A stretch of DNA of 42,946 nucleotides from NCBI GenBank assembly GCA_913009825.1, contig CAJVYQ010000041.1, forward strand, positions 1 through 42,946, given 5' to 3'. Positions 42,915 through 42,946 of the stretch are shown here, piece after piece. A program made the position numbers and the translations under genes. Origin of the DNA: an uncultured Deferribacteres bacterium. Lineage in GTDB: Bacteria > Zhuqueibacterota > JdFR-76 > DREG01. Position 1 is the stretch's first letter. Each line of letters starts with the position of its first letter. The notes under the pieces were generated by a model. The model was not told the DNA's origin, ran no database searches, and saw only the letters and a list, made by a program, of their open reading frames with translations.

Positions 42915-42946
42915 AGCGGATTTGTTCAAAAAACTAAAGTGTTACG

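Larger units (their letters stand above)
42163..42946. other. Repeat-rich right end of the window
   Basis: No full-size gene. It contains an inverted pair GTCACTATCCAG (42209-42220) and CTGAATAGTTAC (42367-42378), a small open frame (42540-42668), GTAACTATTCAG at 42724-42735, and two palindromes (42739-42814 and 42840-42914). The last 45 bases equal the first 45 of the window. Confidence 0.65.

Noticed and set aside
1-42946. Plasmid or phage replicon suggested by identical ends
   Set aside because: No replication, partition or phage genes; rpoD, lon, ssb, udk and cdd are chromosomal, and the shared ends lie in a dispersed repeat.

Overview
The window looks like a chromosomal piece of a Gram-negative bacterium. 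Signs of this are a short RpoD-type primary sigma factor without the large N-terminal extension, type IV pilus/type II secretion platform proteins, a lipoprotein, an AsmA-like envelope protein, and ordinary housekeeping genes (lon, ssb, udk, cdd). The mix of many GAF/receiver/HDOD signalling proteins, a GYF-MinD-like ATPase and a UAP1-like UDP-sugar pyrophosphorylase suggests the FCB superphylum, perhaps Calditrichota or a neighbouring candidate phylum. That placement is an inference; there is no rRNA to confirm it. Almost every gene after 3 kb is on the minus strand.

Layout. (1) 1-3053, plus strand: rpoD with its terminator, then a two-gene unit of an unknown protein and a GAF-GGDEF diguanylate cyclase. 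(2) 16125 down to 3057, minus strand: about 15 genes, most of them overlapping or less than 40 bp apart, preceded by a good sigma70-type promoter. In transcription order: a degenerate receiver, an RsbV/RsbW/RsbU-like partner-switching set, a receiver, an HDOD protein, a GAF-PAS histidine kinase, a pseudopilin, a fused PilM-PilN (GspL-like) protein, PilO-like and PilP-like proteins, a PAS pseudo-histidine kinase, a receiver, a histidine kinase, and a receiver/zinc-ribbon/degenerate-GGDEF protein. This couples a (pseudo)pilus inner-membrane platform to a signalling cascade and is the most system-like part of the window. (3) 16981-18315: an NtrC-like protein whose AAA+ domain has lost its key residues. 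(4) 18780-28617: glycerate kinase, glucosyl-3-phosphoglycerate synthase and an MpgP-type phosphatase (compatible solute synthesis); the phosphatase overlaps a YdbL/DUF1318-like lipoprotein, which overlaps a giant secreted beta-propeller-TPR-CHAT protein whose CHAT catalytic residues appear lost. (5) 29314-32562: an AsmA/YdbH-like envelope protein. (6) 32889-42162: a coiled-coil TrkA_C protein, UDP-sugar pyrophosphorylase, lon and hsp20, a DksA-like protein with a GYF-MinD-like ATPase, udk and cdd, and ssb.

Two themes stand out. First, several signalling proteins are clear pseudoenzymes: a receiver with Glu at the phosphorylation site, a receiver with no phosphorylation residues, a histidine kinase with Gln for His, a sigma54 activator without GAFTGA, a GGDEF domain without GGDEF, and a CHAT domain without its His/Cys dyad. 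They keep intact reading frames, which suggests selection for non-catalytic roles. Second, the intergenic gaps carry a layered population of short palindromic repeats: CGCAGAG-type hairpins, a GTAACTATTCAG motif, a dRS3-like ATTCCC palindrome and a MITE-like 150-bp palindrome. The first and last 45 bases of the window are identical and lie in one of these repeats.

All calls come from reading translations and DNA by eye. No database search, structure prediction or folding was run. I saw no tRNA, rRNA, CRISPR array or intact transposase.
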